A DNA stretch of 64,000 bases from Halieaceae bacterium UBA5044 (GTDB lineage: Bacteria; Pseudomonadota; Gammaproteobacteria; Pseudomonadales; Halieaceae), in the NCBI GenBank assembly GCA_002416125.1, contig DIBU01000001.1:1-64000 (forward strand). The letters run 5' to 3'. This document shows, piece after piece, positions 25,663 through 34,373 of the stretch (the stretch's first letter is position 1; each line of letters starts with the position of its first letter). A model generated the notes under the pieces. The model ran no database searches and was not told the origin of the DNA. It saw nothing but the letters and a program-made list of their open reading frames with translations. The position numbers and the translations under genes are program-made.

Positions 25663-26857
25663 GAGAAGGTGTGTCCTCCGTTGATGATGCGTGTGGAACA
25701 AGGGGGGCTGGATGCGGGCTCAGCGCCCAGGCCAGATACAGGCTGACCAGCACGATGCAGCCCAACCAGGCCCCGGTGTAGCCAAAGGCCGCGAGGTTGC
25801 CGCCGGCCAGCAGTGGGCCGACCACGCGGCCCCAGGACGCAGCGGAAGCGGTGGTACCCAGCATTTGTCCGCGCAGGTCCGCCGGTGTGCGATGGCTGGT
25901 AATCGTGTTCAGCAGCGGCATGCACAATGTCGAGCCTGACATGGCAATGTACACGGCAGCCAGCATGAGGGGCATACCGCCAGCCAGCACCGCCAGACAG
26001 AGGCCGGCCATGAAGGCGGCAACCGACAGACGCAGGAGCTGCCACTCGCCCAACAGACGCACCAGCGTGCCCAGCAACCCCCCCTGCAGCAGCACCATGA
26101 TGGCACCCTGCACGCCGAACACCAGCCCGACCTCCCGCGCGCCCCAGCCCAGCATATCGCCCAGCCACAGCGGAACCAGATACGTCACCGAGCTGATCGC
26201 CGCGGCGTGCAGCACATATTGCAGCACCAGCAGGCGATTGCCTGTTGCGCGCAGCATCGCCCGGGTCGACTGCCGCGACCCGTCGCGATGTGCCTGCCGG
26301 TGGGCGGCGCGGCGCTGGGCCGTCACCGACTCCGGCAGAAACAGACCCGCAGCAAGGATCGCAAGCATCGACATACAGCCCGCCACCAGGCAGGGCAGGG
26401 TAAAACTGCCACTGTTCCCCGCCAGCAGACCACCCAGCAAGGGCCCCAGAACGAGGCCCAGGCCAAACGCCGCGCCGATCATCCCCATCCCCTTGGCCCG
26501 TTTTTCCGGCGCGGTGATGTCACTCATCATCGCCGAGGCAACGCCAAGATTGCCCGCCATGATGCCGGCGAAGGCGCGTGCGGCAAATATCATCCACAGC
26601 TCGCTGGCGAGGGCGAGCATGACATAGGAGGCTGCCGCGCCCGCAAGACAGATCATGATGACCGGCTTGCGGCCACGACGATCCGACAGGCGCCCCCAGA
26701 AGGGGCCGGATATACCGGCGAACACGGCATAGGTGACGATAATCAGGGCAATATCGATCTTCGTCGCGCCCAGCTGCGGCGACAGGAAGGGCAAAATCGG
26801 GATAACGATGCCGAATCCGATCAGGTCGAGCAGCACCACGCCGAACAGAATGGGCAT
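25643..26857 (-). CDS. MFS transporter (TetA-like drug efflux type)
   Basis: A 404-residue transporter with about 12 membrane helices. The motif A loop GRLSDRRGRKPVI lies between helices 2 and 3 (about residues 60-72), and helix 5 has the GAAFGLGLVLGPLLGG motif C of drug:proton antiporters. The N-terminus LFGVVLLDLIGFGIVIPILP is characteristic of the TetA/Bcr group. ATG 26857 was chosen because the longer frame would run into ubiX and lacks a helix-compatible start. It overlaps the SDR gene downstream and follows ubiX by 43 bases. Substrate unknown. Confidence 0.9.
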   Translation of the reverse strand: MPILFGVVLLDLIGFGIVIPILPFLSPQLGATKIDIALIIVTYAVFAGISGPFWGRLSDRRGRKPVIMICLAGAAASYVMLALASELWMIFAARAFAGIMAGNLGVASAMMSDITAPEKRAKGMGMIGAAFGLGLVLGPLLGGLLAGNSGSFTLPCLVAGCMSMLAILAAGLFLPESVTAQRRAAHRQAHRDGSRQSTRAMLRATGNRLLVLQYVLHAAAISSVTYLVPLWLGDMLGWGAREVGLVFGVQGAIMVLLQGGLLGTLVRLLGEWQLLRLSVAAFMAGLCLAVLAGGMPLMLAAVYIAMSGSTLCMPLLNTITSHRTPADLRGQMLGTTASAASWGRVVGPLLAGGNLAAFGYTGAWLGCIVLVSLYLAWALSPHPAPLVPHASSTEDTPSHDYPTV

Positions 26858-26900
26858 CAGGCCGCCACGGCCGGTTGCGGGCGCGATGTGTGCAAGGCGT

Positions 26901-27464
26901 TCACTCGCCCTGCCAGCGCCTGACCTGCCCCGAATCGATATCGAACAAGTCCAGCAGTCGACCCACTGTCTGGGTGACCATGGCATCAAGGGACTCCGGT
27001 TGCGCATAAAACGCCGGCACCGGCGGTGCGATTACCGCACCCATTTCCGACAGCTGGGTCAGTGTGCGCAGGTGCCCGGTGTGCAGAGGCGTTTCACGCA
27101 CAACCAGTACCAGCCTGCGGCGCTCCTTGAGCACCACGTCCGCCGCCCGGGTCAGCAGTGTTGAGGTCACGCCGGTGGCGATCTCTGCCATGGTGCGCAC
27201 CGAACACGGCGCTATGAGCATACCGCCCGTGCGAAAGGAGCCGCTGGCAATGGAGGCGCCGACGTTGCGAATGGGGTGGACCTCTGTGGCCAGTGCCTTG
27301 ATCTCATCCAGGGACATGTCCAGCTCGTGGTGCAGCGTGAGCTCTGCAGACTTGGTGATCACCAGGTGCGTCTCGACACCACAGTCGCGCAGCATGGCCA
27401 GTGCACGTACCCCATAAACGATGCCCGAGGCGCCGCTGATGCCGACGATGATCCGCTGTGCCAT
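26901..27464 (-). CDS. ubiX: flavin prenyltransferase UbiX
   Basis: A 187-residue flavoprotein that makes the prenylated FMN cofactor for UbiD decarboxylases, needed in ubiquinone synthesis. Motifs are VGISGASGIVYGVRAL at the N-terminus, the SGSFRTGGMLIAPCS phosphate/FMN loop (about residues 87-101) and RRRLVLVVRETPLHTGHLRTL near 120-140. Length is normal for the family. The gene is first in a minus-strand run with the MFS and SDR genes; no ubiD is present here, although ubiH and ubiI lie at the other end of the window. Confidence 0.96.
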   Translation of the reverse strand: MAQRIIVGISGASGIVYGVRALAMLRDCGVETHLVITKSAELTLHHELDMSLDEIKALATEVHPIRNVGASIASGSFRTGGMLIAPCSVRTMAEIATGVTSTLLTRAADVVLKERRRLVLVVRETPLHTGHLRTLTQLSEMGAVIAPPVPAFYAQPESLDAMVTQTVGRLLDLFDIDSGQVRRWQGE

Positions 27465-27591
27465 GCTCTGCCCTGCCGCGCCGAAAGACCTCGCACTTTA
27501 CCAGCACGGCGCTGTGATTTCACTGTCGCAGGGCGCCCCTGGGGCAGCTGTAGTACCCTTGTCGACTCTATTGCCGAGGGATTCCCGCGCC

Positions 27592-28098
27592 ATGCTGCAT
27601 ACGCCGCGACTGCTGATCGACCCGCTCACTGAAGACGATGCGCCCTTCATGCTGGCCTTGCTGAACGACCCCGATTTCATCCTGCACATCGCCGACCGCG
27701 GCGTGCGCAGCGTGGACCAGGCGCGCCAGTACCTGCGTGACGGACCGCTGCGGAGCTATCGGGAGAACGGCTTCGGCCTCTGGGCGGTACGACCAGCGGC
27801 GGGGGGTGAGCCCCTGGGCATCTGCGGACTGGTGAAGCGTGCGACCCTGGCCAATGCGGATATCGGTTATGCCTTCCTGCCCGCAGCCCGCGGTCGCGGG
27901 TTGGCACTGGAATCGGCGCGTGCGGTGCTGGACCATGCCAAAGACGGGCTCGGACTGCGCAGGCTGCTGGCAATCGTCACCCCCGGGAACCAGCCCTCAC
28001 GCCAGTTGCTGGAAAGTCTCGGCTTCGCGTATGAGTCGATGATCCAGCTCACACCCGAGGCCGAGAACCTGTGCCTGTACGCCTGGGAAACGCCCTAG
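27592..28098 (+). CDS. GNAT family N-acetyltransferase (RimJ/RimL type)
   Basis: A 168-residue GNAT protein beginning MLHTPRLLIDPLTEDDAPFM, the standard RimJ/RimL N-terminus. The acetyl-CoA loop is YAFLPAARGRGLALESARA (about residues 92-110, R-G-R-G-L-A form). The C-terminal half has NQPSRQLLESLGF, the conserved N-x-x-S motif. It may acetylate a protein N-terminus or a small amine; target unknown. ATG 27592 fits the family start. Its last four bases overlap the end of the convergent TonB receptor gene. Confidence 0.9.
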   Translation: MLHTPRLLIDPLTEDDAPFMLALLNDPDFILHIADRGVRSVDQARQYLRDGPLRSYRENGFGLWAVRPAAGGEPLGICGLVKRATLANADIGYAFLPAARGRGLALESARAVLDHAKDGLGLRRLLAIVTPGNQPSRQLLESLGFAYESMIQLTPEAENLCLYAWETP

Positions 28099-30218
28099 AA
28101 GCGGTAGCGCACTCCCGCCTCGACGGAGCGCCCCGCCTCCGGCGACACATCGCGCAGGAAGGAGGTGCTCAGGCGGATCTCCTCATCCCCCAGATTGCGT
28201 GCCGCAAGGAACAGGGTGAGTTCCGAATCGCCCAGGGACAGGCGATAGTCGGCTCCCAGGTCCCAGCGCGTGTAACCGGCGGTCGGCTCCTCGTTCGGGC
28301 CCGGGCGATTCTGGCTTCCGGCGTCCTGCACCCGGGTCCAGAGTTCCAGCACCTCCGTGGACCAACTCAGGCGACCGCCGATGCGGTGTGGCGGCAGACG
28401 CGGCACGTCGTCACCGTTGTCCAGCTCGCCGCGTATCACATCACCGAACAGACCCAGTCGCACATCGCCGCCGACAACGGTACCGAGCCCAAACTCCGCG
28501 TTCACCTCTATACCGTAGAATTTGGCGTCGCTCTGCACATAGGCCAGCACAGGGAGTTCGTCCACTTCCGCGCCGGTATTCATCAGCGTGATGTAGTCGC
28601 TGAAGTCATTGTGGAACACGGTAACCTCGAGGTCCTTGTTGCCGTTGTGCCAGTGCAGCGAGAGATCCACGTTGTTCGAAACCTCCGTGTCGAGATCCGG
28701 ATCGCCCAGCTCAATCGCCGCCGTCGCCGCGTGCGCTACCCAGTTTTCCGGACCAGTGCCATCGACATTGGAGAACAGCTCTTCAATCGACGGCGCGCGC
28801 TCTGACCGCGCCAGGAAGAGGCGCAGCTGCCAATCCGGTGTGACGTTGAAAATCGCCGAGCCGGATGCGCTGATGGCGGTGAAGTCGCGCTTGCCTGCGG
28901 TTTGCGCTGCGGGGTCACGCTCATCCCGGTCCACGCGCAGACCCGCTTCGAACAGCCAGTGCTCAGTGCGGTAGTCCTCGATCAGAAACAGGCCGAGGTC
29001 CGTGCTGTCGGTGACCGGGATAAATGCTTCCTCACCCAGAGCGCTGAACTCACCACTGCGCGCCTGCAGGCCAATTGCGCCGCGCAGCCCCGCCACCTCG
29101 GCATGCACCATCTCCACCCGGGTCTCCCAGGTTTCATTGCTGTACAAGGTGCCTACCTCACCGCCACCTTCAATTTCCGCGTGCTCATAGTCGGTGTAGG
29201 TCAGTGTGCTGCGCAGGGACTCAAAGCCGGGCAGCGGCTCGCTGAGCTCGAACACCAGGTCATAGCGGGTCTGCTCGACATCGAGTTTGATGCCGCCCTC
29301 TTCCTCCTCGTGCCCCTCATGATCGTGATCATCGTGCTCCATATCGTCATCGTGATCATGTTCATCGTCTTCATGGTCGTGATGTTCGTGCGCGCCAGCC
29401 GGGATACCGTATTGGTTTTCCAGCCTGGCTACGGCAAGGCCGACCAGGCCGCGGTCAAAATGGTAACTCGCACCCAGGGTCACATTGCGCGTGCGGCCCC
29501 CGGTGTTGTCAACGTAGCCGCTGGTCGTCTCCTCCTCCCCGTGCTCCTCGTCGTGATCGTCGTGATCGTCGTGGTCGTCGTGATCGTCATCCACGCCCCT
29601 GGCAGCCAGGCCCGGGATACGCAGGTTGTTCCAGTCGCGATAGAGTGCGTCCAGGTGGAACGCAAAATCACCCGTACCTCCGTCGAGGCGCAGTACCGAG
29701 GTATCCATGTCGGATGCGCCATCGTGGCGCAGCTCAACGCCACCCTCGACCCCCTCGACACGCGATCTCGGCACGCGGTTGTCAATCACGTTCACAACGC
29801 CGCCGATGGCGCCGGCGCCGTACAGCAGGGTTGCGGGGCCACGCAACACCTCAATGCTGTCCGCCAGCATGGGTTCAACGGATACCGCGTGGTCAGCGCT
29901 CACGGCGGAGGCATCGGCGCTACTGGTGCCGTTCTGCAGCACCGTAACCCGGGGGCCCTGCTGGCCGCGAATGACCGGCTGACCGACGCCGGGGCCAAAG
30001 GAGGCGTTAGCCAGGCCGGGGATGTCGCCCAGGGTGTCGCCAATGGTCGCGCGCGCGCTGCGGCTGAGGTCTTCGCCCGTCAGCACCGTCACCGGCAGGG
30101 CGGTCTCCGCTTCCTGTTTGCTCAAGGGGGCTGATACCAGCACATGTTCAATCGGCAGCGACTGCGCCGCCGCATTTGCACTGGCCACAGCCAGGGCAAG
30201 AGGCATGAAACGTTTCAT
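28095..30218 (-). CDS. TonB-dependent receptor with His/Asp-rich loops (ZnuD-like, probable zinc uptake)
   Basis: A 707-residue outer-membrane receptor with a signal peptide, a plug domain (about residues 40-155, with IEHVLVSAPLSKQEAETALP and VLRGPATLLYGAGAIGGVVN) and a 22-strand barrel ending in GVRYRF. Two extracellular-loop-like segments are packed with His, Asp and Glu, near residues 207-229 and 274-312. This is the hallmark of ZnuD-type zinc receptors and suggests capture of zinc or another divalent metal. A small His/Cys membrane protein is encoded 35 bases upstream in the same direction. Zur control is expected by analogy, but I found no clear Zur box. Confidence 0.88.
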   Translation of the reverse strand: MKRFMPLALAVASANAAAQSLPIEHVLVSAPLSKQEAETALPVTVLTGEDLSRSARATIGDTLGDIPGLANASFGPGVGQPVIRGQQGPRVTVLQNGTSSADASAVSADHAVSVEPMLADSIEVLRGPATLLYGAGAIGGVVNVIDNRVPRSRVEGVEGGVELRHDGASDMDTSVLRLDGGTGDFAFHLDALYRDWNNLRIPGLAARGVDDDHDDHDDHDDHDEEHGEEETTSGYVDNTGGRTRNVTLGASYHFDRGLVGLAVARLENQYGIPAGAHEHHDHEDDEHDHDDDMEHDDHDHEGHEEEEGGIKLDVEQTRYDLVFELSEPLPGFESLRSTLTYTDYEHAEIEGGGEVGTLYSNETWETRVEMVHAEVAGLRGAIGLQARSGEFSALGEEAFIPVTDSTDLGLFLIEDYRTEHWLFEAGLRVDRDERDPAAQTAGKRDFTAISASGSAIFNVTPDWQLRLFLARSERAPSIEELFSNVDGTGPENWVAHAATAAIELGDPDLDTEVSNNVDLSLHWHNGNKDLEVTVFHNDFSDYITLMNTGAEVDELPVLAYVQSDAKFYGIEVNAEFGLGTVVGGDVRLGLFGDVIRGELDNGDDVPRLPPHRIGGRLSWSTEVLELWTRVQDAGSQNRPGPNEEPTAGYTRWDLGADYRLSLGDSELTLFLAARNLGDEEIRLSTSFLRDVSPEAGRSVEAGVRYRF
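29545..29590 (-). repeat. short tandem repeat coding a His-Asp-Asp array
   Basis: About five 9-base units of the type GATCGTCGT (plus strand) run head to tail and encode HDDHDDHDDHDD in the first metal-binding loop of the TonB receptor. As the unit is a multiple of three, slippage would alter the number of metal-binding residues without breaking the frame. Confidence 0.8.
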
Positions 30219-30253
30219 GAACTACTCCTGAAAATAGAAAAAGGGATTTTCTG

Positions 30254-30553
30254 TCAGGAGTACTGCGGGGGCCCTCGGGCCTGGAGCGGAAGGTAGCGGG
30301 GAGCGATGTGCACGGGGCGCAGCGCGGCGATAACGCAGCCCGCCAGCACCAGGAACAGCGGCAGTGACGGAGCCGCCGACAGGGCGGCTGGCGCCGAGGA
30401 CTTGCAGAGCAGGCACTCCGCCTGTACGTCTGCACTGCCGTGGGCGTGGCTGGCCTCCAGTACCTGCACACCGCTCAGACACAGCAGCGCCAGCAACGCG
30501 ATCAGGCGCGCGGTGCGTCGGGCTCGTGCTGTCAGTGCGAACTGGAACGCCAT
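30254..30553 (-). CDS. small membrane protein with His and CxxC motifs, linked to the ZnuD-like receptor
   Basis: A 99-residue protein with two hydrophobic segments (about residues 15-32 and 64-82). Between them lies LEASHAHGSADVQAECLLCK, containing two His and a CxxC pair facing the periplasm. The pattern resembles DUF2946-type small proteins that accompany copper or zinc uptake genes. Located directly upstream of the receptor on the same strand with a 35-base gap, it is probably the first gene of a metal-acquisition operon. Function not established; metal sensing or transfer is inference. Confidence 0.65.
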   Translation of the reverse strand: MAFQFALTARARRTARLIALLALLCLSGVQVLEASHAHGSADVQAECLLCKSSAPAALSAAPSLPLFLVLAGCVIAALRPVHIAPRYLPLQARGPPQYS

Positions 30554-30616
30554 GAGACTGTTACAAATCCAGGGTGGCGCGAGTATAAACGCAGTGATCG
30601 GTCCAGGCCATCGTTA

Positions 30617-31438
30617 TTACCCGGCGTCGGCGCTGTCATCAAGCGGCTGGAACACTGCCACCGTTGCGGCACCCACCTTCAGCTGCAGGCGACTGTCCAT
30701 CAGGCTGAAGCCGTCAACGCTGCGCAGCGTCGACAGGTAGCGCTCCTCCAGATCTGCGCCCTCCATGCAGGCCATGCGGGTGACCGCCAGCTGCCCCAGC
30801 GCCAGCACGCCGGAGGCCAGCGTATACGGCCCGGTATAGCGGTTGCAGCCCGAAAAGCCGGCCACACGGGACTCCGCCTCATCAATCACCAGCGTCAGGG
30901 GTTTGCCCCCGGCACCTGTATCGGCGGGCTCACCGTGCAGCGAAAGCAGCTGCCACTGCCCCGCAGGCAGAACGCTCGCTGCAGCGGTCGGTGCCGGAGC
31001 GCTGCGGGGCACCCGCACCAACACGATTTCCGGCGCACCCTCGGCAAAAGCATCGACGAAGGTGTCCGAGGTGAACATCAGGCGCCCCTCATGGCGTACG
31101 GTGGCACGCAGGCCATAGCGGTGCCGCGGATCCAGTGCCGTCGGGTCGTAGCTGATACGGAAGGGCCAGGGCGGCGCGGTTGCGGTCGCCTGTGTCACCA
31201 CAGCCAGCACAGTGGCCGGCGCATCGGCGCGCGACACATCCTCCAGCTGAATCTCCAGCTGGGCGTCCGGCGGCAGCATCATGCGCTCGCGGTACAGCAC
31301 GGACCCTTCAATGACGCCCGCAGCCTGCTCCATCGCCCCGTCTCCTGTCTGCTGCCCGCAGCCGGCAAGCGCCCCGGCGAACAGGCATGTGACCGCCAGC
31401 ACAGCACCTCGTGCAACCGCCCTCGCAGTGTTCTTCAT
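30617..31438 (-). CDS. lipoprotein with YbaY-like and META/HslJ domains
   Basis: A 273-residue lipoprotein: the signal peptide ends in a lipobox at LAGC (Cys about 27). Residues 40-145 (VIEGSVLYRERMMLPPDAQLEIQLEDVSR, split as VIEGSVLYRERMMLPPDAQ and LEIQLEDVSR) match the YbaY family. Residues 155-265 (WQLLSLHGEP, VAGFSGCNRYTGPY, TRMACMEGADLEERYLSTL) match the META domain of HslJ. Both domains occur in envelope proteins of unknown function tied to stress tolerance and outer-membrane assembly. Its start overlaps the end of the SnoaL-like gene by ATGA. Confidence 0.87.
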   Translation of the reverse strand: MKNTARAVARGAVLAVTCLFAGALAGCGQQTGDGAMEQAAGVIEGSVLYRERMMLPPDAQLEIQLEDVSRADAPATVLAVVTQATATAPPWPFRISYDPTALDPRHRYGLRATVRHEGRLMFTSDTFVDAFAEGAPEIVLVRVPRSAPAPTAAASVLPAGQWQLLSLHGEPADTGAGGKPLTLVIDEAESRVAGFSGCNRYTGPYTLASGVLALGQLAVTRMACMEGADLEERYLSTLRSVDGFSLMDSRLQLKVGAATVAVFQPLDDSADAG

Positions 31439-31818
31439 GCCGATAAGGTCTCCAGCATTGCCGCCATTTTTGCATGCAGCAGGTTTACGCCCTTGAGCGG
31501 CCGCACCATCACCTTGAACTCGATGATCAGGCCCTCCGGATTTACCGTGATGATATCGACCCCGTTGATGGTGATGCCGTCAATGTCACACACAAACTCC
31601 AGCACCGCATGCGGCGCTGCCACCACTTCCTTGACGTAGCGAAAGCTGTCGTTGAATACGGACATGGCACCGGTGAGGTACAGCTGTGTGAGGTCGCGCC
31701 CCGCCTGCGGACGATGCACCACGGGCGACCAGAACACGCAGTCCTCAGCCAGGATTTCCGCGAGCCCGGAGGGATCTCCGCTGCGCACAATGTCATGCCA
31801 ACGTGCCAGTACCTGCAT
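31435..31818 (-). CDS. SnoaL/NTF2-like protein
   Basis: A 127-residue protein of the NTF2-like fold (MQVLARWHDIVRSGD at the start, LAEILAEDCVFWSPV, and a C-terminal beta sheet VDIITVNPEGLIIEFKVMVRP). Family members include isomerases, hydrolases and non-catalytic ligand binders, so no reaction is assigned. ATG 31818 was preferred because AAGG lies seven bases upstream and the family usually starts just there; ATGs at 31842 and 31854 are possible. Its stop overlaps the lipoprotein gene start. It follows the alpha/beta hydrolase gene by 69 bases and may belong to the same operon. Confidence 0.78.
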   Translation of the reverse strand: MQVLARWHDIVRSGDPSGLAEILAEDCVFWSPVVHRPQAGRDLTQLYLTGAMSVFNDSFRYVKEVVAAPHAVLEFVCDIDGITINGVDIITVNPEGLIIEFKVMVRPLKGVNLLHAKMAAMLETLSA

Positions 31819-31887
31819 ACCTGAACCTTGCCCTGTGTCCATCCTGCCAACCATGCCACCAAGCTGGCGTTCTGTCCACGTCTGGGG

Positions 31888-32754
31888 TCAGGCGGGCATA
31901 GCGAGGAAGGCGTCGATGGCGGCGCGTGCGTCGGGTTCATCCAGTGTTGGCGCGTGACCCCGGTTGGCGATCTCGGCGACGACCAGGTCGGGTTTGCGCG
32001 CGCGCATGGCGGCAAGCCCGGCCGCGGACAGAATATCTGAATGCGCTCCCCGCAATACCAGCACCGGCAGGGCGGACAGGGCGCCGAACACCGGCCAGAG
32101 ATCAGGGGGCACGGCGTTTTCGTCGGCGGCGGTCAACGGCGTCGAGATCGCGGGATCATAGGCGAGCTCAAGGCCCCCACCCTGGGCCCGGGGGCGATAG
32201 AGTCCCCGGGCGAAGTGCAGCCAGTCCTCCGGCGAAAAGTCGGGGAACGCAGCACCATTGATGGCGCGGGTCTGCGCCACGGCGGCCGCCCAGTCCGCAA
32301 CAGGCTCGGCCTTGCCGACATAGGCCTTGATGCGCGCCAGGCCCGCGGGGTCGACTTCCGGACCGATATCATTGAGTACGATCGCGCTGACCCGTGCAGG
32401 CTGCATCGCCGCCATCAGCATTGCCATCAGCCCACCCATGGAAGTGCCCACCAGAACAGCGCAGGGTATCGCCTGGCTGTCCAGCAAACGGAACATGTCC
32501 TGCACGTAGGTCAGGGGCTGGTAGCGAGTCGGATCAGGGTCGTAGTCGGATCGGCCGCGGCCACGCTGGTCGGCAACCAGCACACGGTAGCGTTGCGCCA
32601 GGTGTGGAGCGAGGCCGGCAAAGTCCGCGGCGTTGCGGGTCAGGCCGTGCATGCAGAGTGCCACGGGCGCATCGCCGTCAGGGCCGGCGTAGTCGCGCGC
32701 GTACAGTGTCAAACCATCGTCGCTACGATACCAGAGGTCGTCAAATCCACTCAC
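31888..32754 (-). CDS. alpha/beta fold hydrolase
   Basis: A 288-residue hydrolase. The oxyanion-side motif is LCMHGLTRNAADF, the nucleophile elbow is VGTSMGGLMA (Ser about residue 105), a following Asp lies in VLNDIGPEVD or ALPVLVLRGAHSDIL, and the catalytic His is in NRGHAPTLDEP near the C-terminus. It could be an ester or C-C hydrolase. GTG 32754 is the chosen start because GGAG lies seven bases upstream; TTG 32769 is an alternative overlapping the ligase stop. Together with the acyl-CoA ligase and TonB receptor it looks like the degradative end of a TetR-controlled uptake system. Confidence 0.88.
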   Translation of the reverse strand: MSGFDDLWYRSDDGLTLYARDYAGPDGDAPVALCMHGLTRNAADFAGLAPHLAQRYRVLVADQRGRGRSDYDPDPTRYQPLTYVQDMFRLLDSQAIPCAVLVGTSMGGLMAMLMAAMQPARVSAIVLNDIGPEVDPAGLARIKAYVGKAEPVADWAAAVAQTRAINGAAFPDFSPEDWLHFARGLYRPRAQGGGLELAYDPAISTPLTAADENAVPPDLWPVFGALSALPVLVLRGAHSDILSAAGLAAMRARKPDLVVAEIANRGHAPTLDEPDARAAIDAFLAMPA

Positions 32755-32758
32755 AGGC

Positions 32759-34330
32759 TCACTCCGCAAACTGCAGCCGCAATTCCCGCTTCAGTATCTT
32801 GCCATTGGGGTTGCGCGGCAAGGCGTCTATATATTTCAGGTCAGCGAGGCGCTGCTGCTTGCCCAGCCGCGCGTTGGCCCAGGCCAGCAGTTCGTCTTCG
32901 GCCACTGCCGACCCCTGCGCGGGGACCACCAGCGCCAGCGGGGACTCACCCCAGCGCGCGCTCGGCACGCCGATAACCGCGACATCACTGACAGCGGGGT
33001 GTTGTACCAGCACCGCCTCGATATCCTGGGGGTAGATATTCTGTCCACCGGAGAGAATCATGTCCTTCTTCCGGTCCACGATGTACAGGAAGCCCTCTGC
33101 GTCCACGTAGCCGATATCTCCGGAGCGCAGCCATTGACGCCCGTGTGCATCGATGTACTGCGCCTCGGCGTTGGCATCCTCCCGGCGCCAGTACCCGGGC
33201 ATGCTGATGCGACCGCGGGAGACAATCTCGCCGGACACACCGTGCGGCAGCTCCCGGTTCTGCTCGTCGACGATCCGCAGATCTGTTCCGATCAGCGGCC
33301 GCCCCACCGACGCCCATCGACCTTCGGCGTCCTCCGGGTCGAGGGTGGTAATGATGCCCTCGGTAAGCCCGTACAGCTCGATAATGCCGCAGGGAAAATG
33401 GGCAAAGATATCGCGCTTCAGCCCTTCACGCAGCGGCGAACCGCAACTCATCATGGCCTGCAGACTGCTCACATCGCCACCGTGCGCCTGCAGGTATTCC
33501 ACCACCCGCTGGAACTGGATGGGCACCATGGCGGTGTGCGTGATGCGCTCACTGGCCGCCGTGGCGACGAAGGCGGCAGGGTCAAAACGCTCATGCAACA
33601 CCAGGGTGCCGCCGGCCAGAACCGTGCAAAGCATGGCCACCCAGGAGATATTCGAATACAGGCCGATGGTTAGCAGGGTCCGCGCGGCACCGTGATAGCG
33701 CAAGGCAATGGCCAGGTCGTAGGCCCAGTCCCGCCGGGTGCGCTGGGTATGCAGAATGCCCTTGGGCAGCCCGGTCGTACCGGAGCTGTAGATGATGTTC
33801 AGAGGCGCATCGGGGTCCAGCGCGCGCACGGCATCCGGCAAGGTATCGGGCTGCCCGGCACAGAGCACGTCCAGGGCCTCCCAGGCCCCATCACCCGGAC
33901 CACTGGTGACGGTGACACAGAGCGCATCCGGCAACTGCTGCAGCAACGGTGTCAGCCGCGGTTGCTGGTCCGCCGAAACCACCAGCGCGCGGATACCCGC
34001 GTCCACCAGCATGGCGACCAGCGCCTCGTCGCTAACCGAGAGGTTTATCGGCACGGATACGGCACCGGCCGCCAGGCTGCCGAACAGCACCTGCACCATC
34101 GGCAATCCATTGGACATCACCACGCCCACGCGGTCACCGGGCGCGATACCGCGGCTTGCCAACGCGTGTGCAAAGCGATGATTGGACGCCGTGAAAGCGC
34201 GCCAGTCGAGCGTGGTGTCACCGCAGATGACTGCCGGTCTGGGCGCACGCCACTGGCCGTGCAGCGCAAGAATTTCCGGCAACAAGGGCACCGGGGCCTC
34301 AAATCCAGTCACAGTGTCTATCCCTGTCAT
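32759..34330 (-). CDS. class I adenylate-forming acyl-CoA ligase
   Basis: A 523-residue AMP-dependent synthetase/ligase. Core motifs are IIYSSGTTGLPKGI (A3 region, about residues 178-191), ELYGLTEG (A5), WLRSGDIGYVDAEGFLYIVD (A7/A8) and PRNPNGKILKREL with the catalytic Lys at the C-terminus. It would activate a carboxylic acid to its CoA thioester in the cytoplasm; chain type is not deducible. It follows the TonB receptor gene after a GC-rich hairpin (34341-34361) and precedes the hydrolase gene by 4 bases, so it belongs to the presumed TetR-regulated operon. Confidence 0.93.
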   Translation of the reverse strand: MTGIDTVTGFEAPVPLLPEILALHGQWRAPRPAVICGDTTLDWRAFTASNHRFAHALASRGIAPGDRVGVVMSNGLPMVQVLFGSLAAGAVSVPINLSVSDEALVAMLVDAGIRALVVSADQQPRLTPLLQQLPDALCVTVTSGPGDGAWEALDVLCAGQPDTLPDAVRALDPDAPLNIIYSSGTTGLPKGILHTQRTRRDWAYDLAIALRYHGAARTLLTIGLYSNISWVAMLCTVLAGGTLVLHERFDPAAFVATAASERITHTAMVPIQFQRVVEYLQAHGGDVSSLQAMMSCGSPLREGLKRDIFAHFPCGIIELYGLTEGIITTLDPEDAEGRWASVGRPLIGTDLRIVDEQNRELPHGVSGEIVSRGRISMPGYWRREDANAEAQYIDAHGRQWLRSGDIGYVDAEGFLYIVDRKKDMILSGGQNIYPQDIEAVLVQHPAVSDVAVIGVPSARWGESPLALVVPAQGSAVAEDELLAWANARLGKQQRLADLKYIDALPRNPNGKILKRELRLQFAE

Positions 34331-34340
34331 GCTGGCAAAC

Positions 34341-34361
34341 GCCCCGGCGCACGGCCGGGGC
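34341..34361. terminator. GC hairpin between TonB receptor and acyl-CoA ligase genes
   Basis: A perfect 8-base stem, GCCCCGGC and GCCGGGGC, with a 5-base loop, in the 43-base gap of a minus-strand operon. In the direction of transcription it is followed only by GTTTGCC, not a T-tract. It could partly terminate or protect the receptor transcript, giving more receptor than ligase. Confidence 0.4.
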
Positions 34362-34373
34362 AGCGCGCTGGCT

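Noticed and set aside
29280..29600. Repeat-rich DNA that might look like a CRISPR array
   Set aside because: Units are 9 bases or irregular His/Asp/Glu codons with no spacers, inside a receptor gene; no cas genes nearby.
30554..30616. Zur box before the ZnuD-like operon
   Set aside because: Only a single GTTTATAC-like half-site; no inverted partner at the expected spacing.
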